Source: Bacteroidaceae bacterium
Lineage (GTDB): Bacteria > Bacteroidota > Bacteroidia > Bacteroidales > Bacteroidaceae
Direction of reading: 5' to 3'
Assembly: GCA_024398635.1 (NCBI GenBank)
Contig: JAKSIV010000018.1
Span: forward strand, 1 to 43,657
DNA length: 43,657 nucleotides
Part shown: in pieces, positions 43,476 through 43,657 of the stretch
Numbering within the stretch: position 1 is the stretch's first letter
Layout: each line of letters starts with the position of its first letter
Made by a program: the position numbers and the translations under genes
The notes under the pieces: model-generated
What the model was told of the DNA's origin: nothing
Seen by the model: the letters and a program-made list of their open reading frames with translations, nothing else
Database searches by the model: none

Positions 43476-43505
43476 TTTGCCTGTACGTAAAAGTCGTTAT
43501 CTTTG
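43476..43505 (+). promoter_or_regulatory. Promoter of tRNA-Val
   Basis: TTTG (43476-43479), 18-bp spacer, TATCTTTG (43498-43505), ending 21 bases before the mature tRNA 5' end. Confidence 0.65.
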
Positions 43506-43526
43506 CACCGCTTTTACGGAAAGCAC

Positions 43527-43601
43527 GGGCGTTTAGCTCAGCTGGTTCAGAGCATCTGCCTTACAAGCAGAGGGTCGGCGGTTCGAATCCGTCAACGCCC
43601 A
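43527..43601 (+). tRNA. tRNA-Val (anticodon TAC)
   Basis: A complete cloverleaf. Acceptor GGGCGTT pairs with AACGCCC, the D arm starts GCTC/GAGC, and the anticodon stem TCTGC/GCAGA encloses loop CTTACAA with anticodon TAC, reading GTN valine codons (mainly GTA). The T arm GGCGG-TTCGAAT-CCGTC has one G-T wobble. The discriminator is A, and CCA is not encoded. Confidence 0.95.
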
Positions 43602-43604
43602 CAA

Positions 43605-43639
43605 GGGGGTGACTAAAAAGTAGTCATCCTCTTTTTTTT
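43605..43639 (+). terminator. Rho-independent terminator after tRNA-Val
   Basis: GGGTGACTA pairs with TAGTCATCC (one G-T) around an A-rich loop, followed by eight T (43632-43639). It begins four bases after the tRNA 3' end. Confidence 0.85.
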
Positions 43640-43657
43640 GACCAAAGAAATCTTAGT

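Overview
The window is chromosomal DNA from a member of the Bacteroidales. The evidence is the repeated Bacteroidetes promoter signature (TAnnTTTG, in the best cases with TTTG or TTTC 18-21 bp upstream), the scarcity of strong Shine-Dalgarno sequences, and gene sets such as porQ-cmk-ispH, tig-clpP-clpX-recQ and PpiC/SurA-PpiC/SurA-OstA-mutL. PorQ and a secreted M6 protease with a C-terminal sorting-type domain suggest a type IX secretion system, which favours Prevotella-like lineages over classical gut Bacteroides. The genus is inference.

Layout. (1) 1-2230 looks like an accessory patch: a tRNA T-arm-like remnant, hairpins, an AAA_14/DUF4143 ATPase gene preceded by three 33-bp repeats and bracketed by a 30-bp imperfect direct repeat, and a YbjN-like gene that looks cut off at its 3' end. 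(2) 2169-5300 (minus) is a three-gene overlapping operon: flippase-like membrane protein, MeaB GTPase, GT4 glycosyltransferase. (3) 5432-9496 (plus) holds ksgA, mgtE and a five-repeat DUF349 protein. (4) 9588-16249 (minus) runs porQ-cmk-ispH and then, with almost no gaps, a four-gene sugar oxidation set: an aldo/keto reductase resembling L-galactose dehydrogenase, an amidohydrolase lactonase, a FucP-like permease and a zinc dehydrogenase resembling L-galactonate dehydrogenase. (5) 16545-24168 (plus) holds a TonB protein, a polyprenyl synthetase, an unknown protein, TatD, an orphan histidine kinase, DUF177, L32, Era and Der. (6) 24181-26633 (minus) holds LptB and the M6 protease. (7) 26800-41436 (plus) holds trigger factor, ClpP, ClpX, RecQ, GuaB, three SurA-type periplasmic folding proteins, an OstA-like protein, a small membrane protein and MutL. 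(8) 41437-43391 (minus) is trpS and a YitT protein, followed by tRNA-Val(TAC) on the plus strand.

How the parts connect. Much of the window serves envelope biogenesis (LptB, OstA-like protein, SurA trio, PorQ, polyprenyl synthetase, TonB, flippase-like protein and glycosyltransferase) and ribosome or protein quality control (KsgA, Era, Der, DUF177, L32, Tig, ClpXP). The sugar cluster is the clearest accessory metabolism: uptake, C1 oxidation to a lactone, hydrolysis to an aldonate, and a second oxidation. It fits L-galactose or L-fucose. The most unexplained pieces are the ATPase repeat module at the left end, a perfect dyad inside the recQ promoter, several start codons placed 7-9 nt after the promoter -7 element, and a MutL whose endonuclease motifs are degenerate.
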